A stretch of DNA of 64,000 nucleotides from Candidatus Nitronauta litoralis (lineage in GTDB: Bacteria > Nitrospinota > Nitrospinia > Nitrospinales > Nitrospinaceae), in assembly GCA_015698285.1 (NCBI GenBank), contig CP048685.1, positions 124,001-188,000 on the forward strand. The letters are read 5' to 3'. Both the position numbers and the translations under genes were made by a program. Below, piece after piece: positions 27,381 through 36,144 of the stretch; the first letter of the stretch is position 1, and each line of letters begins with the position of its first letter. The notes under the pieces were generated by a model. It was not told the origin of the DNA, ran no database searches, and saw only the letters and a program-made list of their open reading frames with translations.

Positions 27381-28757
27381 TTAGAAGGAAATGTCCCACT
27401 GAAGCCTTACACGACCATCGTCATAAAAACGATTGGTAGAGGCATCCTGTAGATTCAGGTAGGACACATCCAAAGTGACCTTGTTGTTATGTCCTGCTAT
27501 GAAATAATTTAAAGCACCGGTGAATTCTTCACGCATGTTCTCGTTGAAGACACCTTGGGGCACGATGCTCCGGTCAGGCTCATTGACTACAGCGTAACGG
27601 AAAGCCACTTCCAGACCTTCCGGGACAGCCGAAATCAAGCCGTGTGGGAAATATCCGATCTGACCATAACCACCATCCATATAGTCCTTATTGACCATGA
27701 TGATGTTCGCAGTGTCACGGATATTCTTCCAATGGTATTCCTGCTGAAGAGAAAGCCCCTGCCATTTAAATGCAAACTCCTCTAAATACTGCTCAATTTC
27801 ATACGCTTCAGTCTGCTGCCCTGCAGTTCCCGGAGCAACATAGCGGGAGAGATTGCCACAGCCACTGGAGCTCCAGCGCGTACAAACACCCGTGTTGTGG
27901 GCGGTCGCGAAGGCCAGACTTCCGGCAGGTTTTTTATGAAACTTGACATCGGACTGGCGCCACTTAAGGTCGCGTCCCAGAAAGTTCCATTGAATACGGG
28001 CCATGTACATGTGATTATCATCCGGGTTGTTTACCCCTTTACCTTCGCCATTAAATACACCAGCGTAGTAGCGCAATTCAGCATGGGTGCCTTTAAACAA
28101 ACGACCCTGTGCCATGACACCTACCTGACGATCGATGGTGAATTGACGATTGACGATGGACCGCTCAACAAACTGCTGACGACCAGATGAATCCACACGC
28201 TCACGGTTGTAGTTAACCTTCCATTGACCTACGCGAATTCCCAGGAAATCCCAGGGCTGCACATCGATACGCCAGTCGATAACACGGGACCGGGTGTTGC
28301 GAGACTGGTTTCCGCCAAGGGTGTTGGTGGAAGGCTGCAGATCAACTTCAAAATAATATTTGAGCCAGGGCTTGTACCCATGTCCTCCGATTTTCATTCG
28401 AACCCGACGCAGTTCAAAATTACTGGTTCCCAGACGGGTGAAGTCTCCAGGAGACCTGGGATCGCTTGAATGAACTCCGGAATAACGCATTTGTGCCCGC
28501 CACTGCAGGTTGGTTTGAAACAGTTCGTTGCCAGTCTCCAAACGAAACCCCTTTTTCCCATAACTGGCTTTCACATCCTTTGTCGATTTAACTCCATGCG
28601 GCCCATAATTGACTTTTAAATCCGGTTCATGAAGGGCATTCAATTTTTCTTCCATCGCCTTCAAGCGTAATTCTCCTTGAGACATATCTGCTTGAACCGG
28701 AACAACAGCAACCAATGAACCCAGCAAAATACTCAAACATAACCAGGTTGTTCTCAT
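27381..28757 (-). CDS. Phosphate-selective porin O/P-type outer-membrane porin
   Basis: The protein has 458 residues from ATG 28757, preceded by GGAGGAAGG. A signal peptide (TWLCLSILLGSLVAVVPVQA) leads to a short coiled stretch (ELRLKAMEEKLNAL) and then a beta barrel. Strand blocks include LQWRAQMRYSGVHSSD, NFELRRVRMKIGGHGYKPWL and WLKYYFEVDLQPS, typical of the OprO/OprP (porin O/P) family. The ending VRLQWDISF has the terminal Phe required for barrel assembly. It likely forms a trimeric anion-type pore, though substrate selectivity is not readable here. A strong terminator follows it. A palindrome lies in its leader. Confidence 0.88.
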   Translation of the reverse strand: MRTTWLCLSILLGSLVAVVPVQADMSQGELRLKAMEEKLNALHEPDLKVNYGPHGVKSTKDVKASYGKKGFRLETGNELFQTNLQWRAQMRYSGVHSSDPRSPGDFTRLGTSNFELRRVRMKIGGHGYKPWLKYYFEVDLQPSTNTLGGNQSRNTRSRVIDWRIDVQPWDFLGIRVGQWKVNYNRERVDSSGRQQFVERSIVNRQFTIDRQVGVMAQGRLFKGTHAELRYYAGVFNGEGKGVNNPDDNHMYMARIQWNFLGRDLKWRQSDVKFHKKPAGSLAFATAHNTGVCTRWSSSGCGNLSRYVAPGTAGQQTEAYEIEQYLEEFAFKWQGLSLQQEYHWKNIRDTANIIMVNKDYMDGGYGQIGYFPHGLISAVPEGLEVAFRYAVVNEPDRSIVPQGVFNENMREEFTGALNYFIAGHNNKVTLDVSYLNLQDASTNRFYDDGRVRLQWDISF

Positions 28758-28851
28758 GTCAAAACCTTCCTCCTTTGAATTAATGACCTGATTCAATTTT
28801 CAGGCCAATCACTGGATAACTAAACACAAGCGGATGCTATAGAGATTTTGT

Positions 28852-28870
28852 TAGCCCTGTGTTAGGGCTA
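28852..28870. repeat. Perfect 7-5-7 palindrome upstream of porin gene
   Basis: TAGCCCT and AGGGCTA flank a 5-base spacer, 95 bases upstream of the porin start codon. There is no T tract on either strand. It may be an operator or an RNA hairpin in the porin leader. Sigma-like hexamers around it are too weak to name. Confidence 0.45.
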
Positions 28871-29022
28871 TATTTAATTTGATTGAGAGCGTGAAAGTAT
28901 CAGGGAATTACGATGGTTTACAGGTGAACAGGTCTTGGAAAAGCGGTTTTTCTGGATCCAGGAAAAGAAGCGATGTGTTGAGGGAGAGAGTTACAAGCTA
29001 ATGTCTGGACAAACCAAAAGAC

Positions 29023-29823
29023 TTAAAAATTTTGATTAAGAATTTCGTTTTTCTTTTTCTGATAATCCTGCTCATCAATCAGACCATTGTCGTACAGTTC
29101 TTTGAGGCTTTTCAACTTTTCCTTGATCTGCCCGGACTGATGAGTGGGAACATTGAGAATTTCAGTTTGTTTTTTTGAAGGAGTCCTTTTGGTCGATGCA
29201 GGCTTGCGGCTCCTTAACTTCTGTTTACGAGTGAATTTGGGCATCTTTATATCAACAATGATCCAGTTCTCTTTCGTGACCTTGATCAGCCCGGTTTTTT
29301 CTTTATAGATCGATTGGCCTGAAGTTCGCCTAACCAACCTCCAGGTAGGCTTGGTTGTCCCCAGAAAATGGTTTGAATAGTCCACCCCATTAACACGAAG
29401 GAAGCGCCAGTGTATTTTTCCTACTGATGAAAAAATCTCTCCTTCGGTCACACCTTTTTCCGCCTGGAATCCAAAATAGATATAGTCACCGTCTTCTACC
29501 CTGTTGAGAGCCGCCTTCAGCCCTGTTGCCAGTTTTTTCACATCGGCTATGGTGAAAACAGGTATGGGCCTTTGATCAGGCCTGGAAATATCCTGATAAA
29601 AAATTGAAAGCAGGTGATTGCGTACCTGTTCGGTCGTGACCTCTACTGGATGGTCAATCTGGAAATCTTCAAGGTCTTCATCCAATTCGTAAAGGCGGAG
29701 AAACGAAACCGTCATGCCCGGCTTGTTAAAGGTCCGGTCCGTTTCGAGCGACTTGCACCCTCCAATGGACAGGCATAAACCCAGAAACAGGACGATTCCC
29801 AATATTTGTTTTTTGTTTTTCAT
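29023..29823 (-). CDS. Lipoprotein with C-terminal SHOCT domain
   Basis: The protein has 266 residues from ATG 29823. A lipoprotein signal (ILGIVLFLGLCLSIGGC) places the lipid Cys at about residue 22. The middle of the protein is unrecognised; it is rich in charged strands (FRLYELDEDLEDFQ-like pattern) and includes DYIYFGFQAEKGVTEGEI. A basic hinge (RKQKLRSRKPASTKRTPSK) leads to a C-terminal SHOCT-type helix-turn-helix, KEKLKSLKELYDNGLIDEQD. SHOCT modules are short C-terminal interaction elements. It has its own gap on both sides, so it is probably a single-gene unit. Confidence 0.75.
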   Translation of the reverse strand: MKNKKQILGIVLFLGLCLSIGGCKSLETDRTFNKPGMTVSFLRLYELDEDLEDFQIDHPVEVTTEQVRNHLLSIFYQDISRPDQRPIPVFTIADVKKLATGLKAALNRVEDGDYIYFGFQAEKGVTEGEIFSSVGKIHWRFLRVNGVDYSNHFLGTTKPTWRLVRRTSGQSIYKEKTGLIKVTKENWIIVDIKMPKFTRKQKLRSRKPASTKRTPSKKQTEILNVPTHQSGQIKEKLKSLKELYDNGLIDEQDYQKKKNEILNQNF

Positions 29824-29957
29824 AGATGAGATTTTCTTGTGGGTCGACAAACAAGGAACCATATAACTTTCAAAGGATATTCGGTTTCAGGTTCGTTTTT
29901 CAACCCGATGGGACCAATCAAACGGTTTCCTAACAATTGCCAATAAAAAAACCAATA

Positions 29958-30938
29958 CTATAAAAGGCAAGTCTGGAAACCTGCTGAAAGCCTGTCTGCA
30001 TCCAGATGACGCCCGATAAATACAACGCGATTCATCGGCTCTTTGCCTTTCCAGCCCGAACCTGGTCTGCTTTCGTACATTTGATAAACACTTTGAAACA
30101 GTGCAGGACTATCGCTTTCAGGTAAATCCAATATTCCCTTGGCACGGTAAACGTCCATTCCCTCAACGATAAGCAGCATTTGTAGCCAGATCTGGAACCG
30201 GTTCTCGTCCAGCTTTCCGGGAATTTCCAGACTGACAGAAGTCACCGCCTGCCCATCCCCTTCTCCGCAGACAAGACGCTCACCATCAGGTTTGGCCAAG
30301 GACATGCTTTCTGTGAGTTCAAAACCACCCAGGTTGAGCAGTTGATCCAGAGGCACCTCGGCGTGATTCACTTTATGGATCGCAGCTTCCGGATTGATTG
30401 ATCGTATTTTTTGCTCAACTTCCTGGAGGGTTCGGGGTGGCACAAGACTTACCTTATTCAACACAAGAACACTGGAAAAAGCGATCTGCTCCCAAGCGAC
30501 TTCCATATCCTCCAATTGGGTTTGGATATGCAGGGCATCCACCAGAGTGACAACACCGTCCAGTTTCAACTCCTGCGGCATTTCTTCATCCACCAGAAAC
30601 GCCTGCGCAATGGGCCCGGGAGAAGCAAGTCCTGTGGCCTCAATTAATATGTAATCGAACCTGTCTTCTTTTTTTAAAAGACGGCCCAGGGTTTCCAATA
30701 GATCGGTTCGAACGGAACAGCAAATACAGCCGTTGCTCATTTCAAAAATATCATCGTCGACACCAATAATCAGTTCGTGATCAACCGGTATCTCACCAAA
30801 TTCATTTTCAACAACGGCAATGCGCTTGCCATGGTTCTGAGTCAATATATGATTGAGCAGAGTGGTTTTCCCCGCTCCGAGGCAACCTGCTAAAAGAGTA
30901 ACTGGTAACTCACCCGACTTGTATTGTCTGTTTCCCAT
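29958..30938 (-). CDS. CobW/COG0523-type metallochaperone GTPase
   Basis: The protein has 326 residues from ATG 30938; a TTG 48 bases upstream would overlap znuB and looks less likely. The P-loop is GCLGAGKTT and the family metal-binding motif is NGCICCSV (CxCC). A Glu-rich DYILIEATGLASPGP follows. These are the marks of the G3E/COG0523 family, which includes zinc metallochaperones. The guanine-specificity motif reads NKVS instead of NKxD, an unusual change. The C-terminal CobW_C domain starts near 210 and includes QIWLQMLLIVEGMDVYRAKG. Its position 14 bases after znuB on the same strand argues for a role in zinc handling. Confidence 0.88.
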   Translation of the reverse strand: MGNRQYKSGELPVTLLAGCLGAGKTTLLNHILTQNHGKRIAVVENEFGEIPVDHELIIGVDDDIFEMSNGCICCSVRTDLLETLGRLLKKEDRFDYILIEATGLASPGPIAQAFLVDEEMPQELKLDGVVTLVDALHIQTQLEDMEVAWEQIAFSSVLVLNKVSLVPPRTLQEVEQKIRSINPEAAIHKVNHAEVPLDQLLNLGGFELTESMSLAKPDGERLVCGEGDGQAVTSVSLEIPGKLDENRFQIWLQMLLIVEGMDVYRAKGILDLPESDSPALFQSVYQMYESRPGSGWKGKEPMNRVVFIGRHLDADRLSAGFQTCLL

Positions 30939-30952
30939 ATTGTTTGTTTTTT

Positions 30953-31783
30953 TTAACGCAGGGGTGTTCGCCGCATCAAGGCACAACCGGCGAGAGATAA
31001 GAAGTAAGTAATTCCGGCTATCACAACAATCATGGAACCGGTAGGGAGGTCATAGGTATAGGATGCGTACAAACCACTTGAAGTGAACACCATCCCACAG
31101 ATGACCGCAATCACCATCATTTTATTCATGGAGCGGACATAATGACCGGATATGGCTGCAGGCAGGGTCAGCAAGGCTATCACCAGAATTACGCCAACAA
31201 TCTTGATGAACAGGACCACGGTCAATCCCACCAGAATCAGGAACAAAAGGTAAAACCGTTCCACGTTGACTCCACGTAACCGCGCGAATTCTTCATCGAA
31301 AGATACCGCCACAAACTGTTTGTAAAACATCAGCACAACGACGATAACAAGAAGGTCCAACCCCATGATCAGCATCAGATCACTGTTGCCAATGACCAGT
31401 ATACTGCCAAACAGGAAATGCATGAGGTCCATATTGTAGCCGGGTGTTTTGGAAAGGAACAAAATACCCACGGCCATCCCAAGCGACCAGAGTGCACTGA
31501 TGACCGTGTCTTCGTATTCCTTGAGGCGCAGGCTGACAATACCCAGTAAAAGTGAAAACCCGACCGCAGCACCCAAAGCCCCTATGACTGGAGAGAACTC
31601 CAGAAAATAAGCGAACCCCACCCCGCCGATAATTGAATGCGCAATTCCCCCGGCGAGGTAGCTGATTCGCTTTACGACAACAAAGGTTCCGACGATGCCG
31701 CAGGCGATGCTGGACAGCAGCCCTCCAATCAGAGCATAACGCATAAACGCGTATTCAGAAAGCGCGTCAAAAAACTCCATCAA
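30953..31783 (-). CDS. znuB: Zinc-type ABC transporter permease ZnuB
   Basis: The protein has 276 residues and eight or nine membrane helices of the ABC-3 family. These include YALIGGLLSSIACGIVGTFV, YLAGGIAHSIIGGVGFAYFL, LMLIMGLDLLVIVVVLMFY and LLTLPAAISGHYVRSMNKM. The pattern fits ZnuB/MntB-type permeases that carry zinc or manganese across the inner membrane. Its start overlaps the znuC stop by four bases (ATGA). It forms the third gene of znuA-znuC-znuB. Zinc rather than manganese is inferred from the His-rich loop in the binding protein and from the CobW gene. Confidence 0.92.
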   Translation of the reverse strand: MMEFFDALSEYAFMRYALIGGLLSSIACGIVGTFVVVKRISYLAGGIAHSIIGGVGFAYFLEFSPVIGALGAAVGFSLLLGIVSLRLKEYEDTVISALWSLGMAVGILFLSKTPGYNMDLMHFLFGSILVIGNSDLMLIMGLDLLVIVVVLMFYKQFVAVSFDEEFARLRGVNVERFYLLFLILVGLTVVLFIKIVGVILVIALLTLPAAISGHYVRSMNKMMVIAVICGMVFTSSGLYASYTYDLPTGSMIVVIAGITYFLSLAGCALMRRTPLR

Positions 31784-32523
31784 TGGCCTTCATAGGGGGG
31801 ATGCTGATGCGCCACCAGATGAACCGGGTGTTCATACATGCCTTGCAGGATGTCGTTGGTGATTTCGGTGGTCTTGTGTACCTGCAGTGTGCGGTTGAGG
31901 CAGGCAACCCGGTGAATGTACTTAGAGATGAATCCGATGTCATGCGACACCACAAGGATCGTCACCCGCTCATTTAATTTTTGAAGAAGATCGAAAATAT
32001 CTTCTTCTTTTCTCATATCGATGTTGGCAGTGGGTTCATCGAGAATGAGAAGGTCCGGCTCACCGGCCAGAGCACGGGCAATCAGAACGCGCTGCAACTG
32101 GCCACCGGAAAGTGTTCCGATAGGCCGCTTGCGCAGGTTCTCAACTTCGACTTCGCGCATCGCCTGCATGGCGATGTCCTTGTCACGCTTGCGGAAAAAA
32201 CCAAAGGCGGAAGTCTTGCCCAGTCGACCCAGCAGCACCGTTTCTTCTACGCTGATCGGAAAATCGCGTGCGAACTGCGCGATCTGAGGCATGTAGCCTA
32301 TACGACCCCGTCCCTGCTCGGGAGATTTCCCAAACAGTTTTATGTCACCAATTTGCGGTTTCAGAACACCCAGAATCAGCTTGAGCAAAGTACTCTTGCC
32401 GCTACCATTGGGGCCGACAAGTCCCAGAAACTCTCCGGAAGGAACTGTGAGATTAACGCGCTCCAGAACAGGAGGTCCGTTATAACTGAAAGATACTTCT
32501 TGTATAACAATCGGGTCGGTCAT
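31780..32523 (-). CDS. znuC: Zinc-type ABC transporter ATP-binding protein ZnuC
   Basis: The protein has 247 residues with all ABC ATPase motifs: Walker A GPNGSGKSTLLK near residue 38, the signature LSGGQLQRVLIARAL near 139, Walker B DLLILDEPTANID, and the switch His in VVSHDIG. Its closest family is the ABC-3 metal importers. It overlaps both neighbours by four bases (ATGA), consistent with balanced synthesis in a three-gene operon. The C-terminus is His-rich (EHPVHLVAHQHPPYEGH), a possible extra metal-binding site. Confidence 0.94.
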   Translation of the reverse strand: MTDPIVIQEVSFSYNGPPVLERVNLTVPSGEFLGLVGPNGSGKSTLLKLILGVLKPQIGDIKLFGKSPEQGRGRIGYMPQIAQFARDFPISVEETVLLGRLGKTSAFGFFRKRDKDIAMQAMREVEVENLRKRPIGTLSGGQLQRVLIARALAGEPDLLILDEPTANIDMRKEEDIFDLLQKLNERVTILVVSHDIGFISKYIHRVACLNRTLQVHKTTEITNDILQGMYEHPVHLVAHQHPPYEGH

Positions 32524-33401
32524 TCCTGCATTGCCTCAACAAACGCCTGCGCCACCTGCCGCATATTGGTCGTGTAGTTTTCCGCGAGTGGGTCCACAGA
32601 GACCACCTTCGCACCCAAAGTACGCGCCACGGAGGCCACAATATCTTTTGAAAATTGTTTCTGAATAAAAATAACTTTCACATTGTGGTCGCGACCCAAT
32701 TGAACCACCTTGCTCAGGGCACGAGGCCCCGGCTCTCGGCCTTCCATCTCGATTGGAATTTCTTTAAGGCCATAACTATTTGCAAAATGATTCCAGGCGG
32801 GATGGTAAGTCAAAAACGCCCTGTCTTTCACCGGCTTTAGCATCACCTTGATTTCCTTATTCAGCCCGACCAGCTCTTTTATGAACTTGCGATGATTCCT
32901 TCTGAAATAAGAAGCTGACGACGGGTCTTCTTCCACCAGAGTCTTTAAAATTATATTCGCTGCGGATTTTACCCAGAGAGGATTGAGCCACCGATGCGGG
33001 TTTTCAGCATGCGAATGCTCACCCTCTTCCCGGCCTGTCCGCTTGGCAACACGGTGCTCTTGATAAAGGGGCACCAGCTTTAGGTCAGGGTGTGTACCCT
33101 GGATTTTTGGGATCCATTGATTCTCAAATGGAACACCCACCAGAAAAAACACGCGGGAGTCACCGAGATGCGCCACTTGCCGCGGAGATAGATCGAGCGT
33201 GTCTGGTTTCTGGCCTGGCCGCACCAGAGCTTCAACCGTCACCCGCTGACCACCGATCTTTTCAACAAAATATTTCTGCGGCAGGATGCTGACCGACACA
33301 CGAATCGGGTCACCCTTGGCAAACACCACCGAAACCGGGATAAAGACCCAGAATAAAACGATCAACGCGCTTATGGACTTGGTAAAATACGTGCTTTTCA
33401 T
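32520..33401 (-). CDS. znuA: Zinc-type ABC transporter periplasmic binding protein ZnuA
   Basis: The protein has 293 residues from ATG 33401, which gives a clean signal (SISALIVLFWVFIPVSVVFA). Conserved cluster-9 (ZnuA) elements include VSILPQKYFVEKIGG, then a short His/Glu loop (GEHSHAENPHRWLNP) whose His residues bind zinc. Further sites are YHPAWNHFANSYG and VIFIQKQFS. It binds metal in the periplasm and hands it to ZnuBC. The frame runs 63 codons further upstream but that part has no conserved look. Its stop overlaps znuC by ATGA. No clear Zur box was identified upstream. Confidence 0.92.
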   Translation of the reverse strand: MKSTYFTKSISALIVLFWVFIPVSVVFAKGDPIRVSVSILPQKYFVEKIGGQRVTVEALVRPGQKPDTLDLSPRQVAHLGDSRVFFLVGVPFENQWIPKIQGTHPDLKLVPLYQEHRVAKRTGREEGEHSHAENPHRWLNPLWVKSAANIILKTLVEEDPSSASYFRRNHRKFIKELVGLNKEIKVMLKPVKDRAFLTYHPAWNHFANSYGLKEIPIEMEGREPGPRALSKVVQLGRDHNVKVIFIQKQFSKDIVASVARTLGAKVVSVDPLAENYTTNMRQVAQAFVEAMQE

Positions 33402-33715
33402 ATTGCTCCAGAAATTCAAAACATGACTTCCCGTCAATACCCAACCGAGCCCAATAAAGCTGATAAACGAGAGTTGTATACGGTACCTGATTATATAAGA
33501 AAACCGGTCATTTTTGCAAAAGAACTGCAAAAGAGCGGCGCTAGAAAGATTTAAGTCGAATAAGCGACCTTTTTCACTTTGAATGCGCATCTTTCAAGCA
33601 TTGGCTTTAATTTGACAAATTTCGTTCTAAAAGGTCAGAAACTGGGACCACAATGTCATTCTGAGCAAAGCGAAGAACCTCGCCTTGGATTGGATTTGGA
33701 TTTAAGGGTTATGCA
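33402..33715. other. Divergent promoter region between znuA and the toxin-antitoxin pair
   Basis: This 314-base gap holds the upstream regions of znuA (left) and the antitoxin (right). It has a TTGACA at 33612-33617 but no convincing -10 at the right distance. The repeat-like sequence is listed separately. No RNA gene or conserved frame is seen, and the AT-rich part near 33480-33500 has no palindrome long enough to call a Zur site. Confidence 0.45.
33654..33682 (+). repeat. Fragment of a dispersed GTCATTCTGAGC-type repeat
   Basis: The sequence TGTCATTCTGAGCAAAGCGA followed by AGAACCTCG matches a palindromic intergenic repeat I know from many bacterial genomes, whose arms read GTCATTCTGAGC...GAAGCGAAGAATCT. 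Only one arm is present, just upstream of the antitoxin gene. A second copy is not visible in this window, so identity as a genomic repeat rests on recollection rather than on copies seen here. Confidence 0.5.
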
Positions 33716-33958
33716 ATGGAATGGATACTGGCGGATGCCAAAAACCGCTTCAGTGAATTAGTTAACAAAGCCATGACTGAAGGCCCACAACTTGTATCCC
33801 TAGAGGATGCCCGGGTCGTTGTGATTTCGGAAAATGAATACCAAAACCTGACGAGCCAAAAACCTAATTTCATCGAGTTCCTACTCGGTTGCGAGGTGGA
33901 CCTAAATGGAGTGGATATTGAACGCGAAAAATCTCCGTCTCGAAACATAGACCTATGA
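33716..33958 (+). CDS. Antitoxin of Phd/YefM family
   Basis: The protein has 80 residues. The N-terminal half has the Phd/YefM pattern: a short strand, WILADAKNRFSELVNKAM, GPQLVSLEDARVVVISENEY. This dimerises and binds DNA, while the C-terminal tail (LLGCEVDLNGVDIEREKSPS) wraps the toxin. Start at ATG 33716. Its stop overlaps the toxin start by four bases (ATGA), the usual arrangement in which the antitoxin is first and represses the operon. Confidence 0.9.
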   Translation: MEWILADAKNRFSELVNKAMTEGPQLVSLEDARVVVISENEYQNLTSQKPNFIEFLLGCEVDLNGVDIEREKSPSRNIDL

Positions 33959-34371
33959 AGGTCTTGCTCGATACCTGCGTTGTTTCAGAATTATGGCGCA
34001 AAGGTGGTTCTGAAACGGTACGCAATCACATTGCTGCACTAAAACCTAACGACACCTATTTATCAGTTTTAACAATTGGCGAAATCACCAAAGGAATTCA
34101 TCTGCTAAAAGAAAGTAAGAAAAAACGAGACCTGCAAAACAAGCTCACGTTACTTGAAACTGAATATTCGAATAATATTTTGAAGGTTGATTTCGAAACT
34201 ATGAAGATCTGGGGAGAGATTCTCGTCGCTTCGCAGAGGAAAGGCACATCGACACCCGTTAGTGACAGCCTCATTGCCGCAACCGCTTTGCAAAACGGCC
34301 TGCACATCATGACGCGCAGCATTTCAGGATTTGAAAATACAGGTACTTTGTTAATTAATCCTTGGGAATAA
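33955..34371 (+). CDS. PIN-domain toxin (VapC/FitB family)
   Basis: The protein has 138 residues. PIN-domain acidic residues are visible: Asp in LLDTCVVSELW near the N-terminus, Glu in IGEITKGI near residue 43, Asp in TPVSDSLIAATAL near 102. VapC/FitB toxins are Mg-dependent ribonucleases that cut tRNA or rRNA. Translation is coupled with the antitoxin through ATGA. The pair appears intact. It stands between znuA and an opposite-strand gene, with a repeat fragment just upstream, consistent with arrival by transfer. Confidence 0.9.
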   Translation: MKVLLDTCVVSELWRKGGSETVRNHIAALKPNDTYLSVLTIGEITKGIHLLKESKKKRDLQNKLTLLETEYSNNILKVDFETMKIWGEILVASQRKGTSTPVSDSLIAATALQNGLHIMTRSISGFENTGTLLINPWE

Positions 34372-34400
34372 CCTTATTTCAAAGCACATAAACAAAGAAT

Positions 34401-35078
34401 TCAAGCCTTTCCCGGTCCGTGCAGTTGACGCGTCAGGTCAGCCCCGAGGCGGTCGAGTTTGTCCTGGGAAATGCGGCTGTAAAAGCTGAAATAGTTTTCC
34501 GATCTGTTTTTCATCAGGCGTAAAATATTCACATAGCGCGAAAAACGCGTGGACAATTTTTCCAGCACATCCGACAATGCGGACCGACCTCCCTTCATTC
34601 CTTTAAGGTTGGTCGCGGCGGAAAAATAATAGCACTGCCCTTTATCGAAATAGGCGTCCCCTTGAGTCCTGGGTCCCGACCCAAGCAACCCAAGATAGAG
34701 CAGTAAAAAATCTGCATTGATTTTATACAACTGATAACGGCGTGTGGATTCCTGCTCACCCACCGCCTGCTGCCCGACATCTGAATCCAGACTGACCATA
34801 CATTCGTTGACGCGCGCAAGACAATTCGGATTTGCCAGTTCCGCCAATGTCAAAATAAGATACTGGTTAACATCTTCTTCATACTGCATGTCGTTTTCCC
34901 GAAGCTGTCGCCAGTGTTCTGAAAGCCATTCTTCACTCCGCGACTCTTCAAGGATAGGATCGTATCCTTCATTGGAAGGCACATCTTCAGACAAACGCGT
35001 GCCCATCAGATTTTGAAAGAAGAAAGATTCAGTGGTCTCGGTTTCTCTGGTATCCAAATGGGAAAATTGAACAGACAT
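34401..35078 (-). CDS. Unrecognised 225-residue protein
   Basis: This family is not recognised. ATG 35078 is preceded by GGAGG at good spacing; an earlier start adds only 18 residues. The protein is soluble and helical: an acidic N-terminal third, LILTLAELANPNCLARVNEC in the middle, NADFLLLYLGLLGSG, then a basic C-terminal third with LEKLSTRFSRYVNILRLMKN. No signal peptide or metal motif. It stands alone between convergent and co-directional genes. Confidence 0.6.
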   Translation of the reverse strand: MSVQFSHLDTRETETTESFFFQNLMGTRLSEDVPSNEGYDPILEESRSEEWLSEHWRQLRENDMQYEEDVNQYLILTLAELANPNCLARVNECMVSLDSDVGQQAVGEQESTRRYQLYKINADFLLLYLGLLGSGPRTQGDAYFDKGQCYYFSAATNLKGMKGGRSALSDVLEKLSTRFSRYVNILRLMKNRSENYFSFYSRISQDKLDRLGADLTRQLHGPGKA

Positions 35079-35229
35079 GGCGGCAACCTCCAGAAAGACT
35101 TGTTCCTTCAGGTTACCAGCAGGGCGCAACAATACAACCTGAATAGAGCCCTCAAGCGAAGTTTGTCAGCACTCTTGAAGGAGGATTGCCAGCAGACAAA
35201 TCCAAAAAGATAAACAGGGAATTTACAAG

Positions 35230-36144
35230 CTAACTGGAAGGAGAGGATTCAACTTTTTTCATGGTTTCTGGTTGTGCCTGCCAGGAAAAAAAAGTGAGCC
35301 CTGTCATCGTAGTCAGGACCAGGACGAGAAGGATCTGGTCGCCGACAATAACATCCGGGCGCTCCACAAAAAATCCCCAGGTAATACTGGATCCAATGAA
35401 AGCCAGGGGTCCTCCCCATTTTAAAAACCAGAGTCCGCCAGGCCGCCCAAAAAACCAGATCAGCACACCGATTCCTGGTAGCCCACACAGGACTAAAAAA
35501 AGAAGCTCACTGGTATTCACAAGGAATGGCTTTGGTCCTACTCGTTCAGGTGTGAGGGCAAAGATTAAATTGATATTTCTAAGATTCTCGCAGCTCGGGT
35601 GCACACGTTCGATTTTGTCTCCGCAATCCAACCGGTAATACTTCCGTGCATTGCGGTAATCATTCATGGAATGAAAACTCCTCGCCAGGTGAAAACAGGG
35701 ACCGATGTCACGTTTGTCTGCTGGCTGAAAGCTTTCTTTGCATAGAGGCTCAAGGTGCTTCACAGCCCGCTTGAATTCCTTGATCCTGTAATATTCTTTG
35801 CCAAGGTAAAAACAGACATCCGAACCTTCCTTTTCGCAACGGTCTTCCAGGAATTCTGCTTCCTTATTAAGGACCCGCATGGCACGTGACAACGCCAGTA
35901 GTGGAGTGCAGGCTCTGAGGTTTGTCGTCGGGTGGCCCTTGCAGGCCATCCGGTAATAAGCAAGAGCGGTGTCCTGATCTTTTTGCTTTTCTGCTTCTAT
36001 TCCAAGAGTAATACAGGAAAGGGTATGCCCCTGACTGCATTGCGTCCCGGCATCTCCGGGTTCATCTGCAAAAGAGAACGTGGCACTCAACGCCAGCACA
36101 AAAATCGTGAAAGACAAAACCATACAAGTTTGAATTACTCTCAC
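35230..36144 (-). CDS. Cys-rich Sel1/TPR-like protein with C-terminal membrane helices
   Basis: The protein has 304 residues. A signal peptide (LSFTIFVLALSATFSFA) is followed by about five helical-repeat units of about 35 residues carrying paired Cys. They resemble the Cys-rich Sel1-like (HcpA-type) repeats, for example CSQGHTLSCITLGIEAEKQ and CEKEGSDVCFYLGKEYYRI. Three hydrophobic helices come at the C-terminus (LLFLVLCGLPGIGVLIWFF, LAFIGSSITWGFFV, LLVLVLTTMTGLTFF). The Cys pairs suggest disulfides in an exported domain. Function unknown; likely an envelope protein. Confidence 0.65.
   Translation of the reverse strand: MRVIQTCMVLSFTIFVLALSATFSFADEPGDAGTQCSQGHTLSCITLGIEAEKQKDQDTALAYYRMACKGHPTTNLRACTPLLALSRAMRVLNKEAEFLEDRCEKEGSDVCFYLGKEYYRIKEFKRAVKHLEPLCKESFQPADKRDIGPCFHLARSFHSMNDYRNARKYYRLDCGDKIERVHPSCENLRNINLIFALTPERVGPKPFLVNTSELLFLVLCGLPGIGVLIWFFGRPGGLWFLKWGGPLAFIGSSITWGFFVERPDVIVGDQILLVLVLTTMTGLTFFSWQAQPETMKKVESSPSS

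Noticed and set aside
33402-33600. Zur operator upstream of znuA
   Set aside because: No long palindrome of the TGTTATA-type was found; the AT-rich stretches are not symmetrical.
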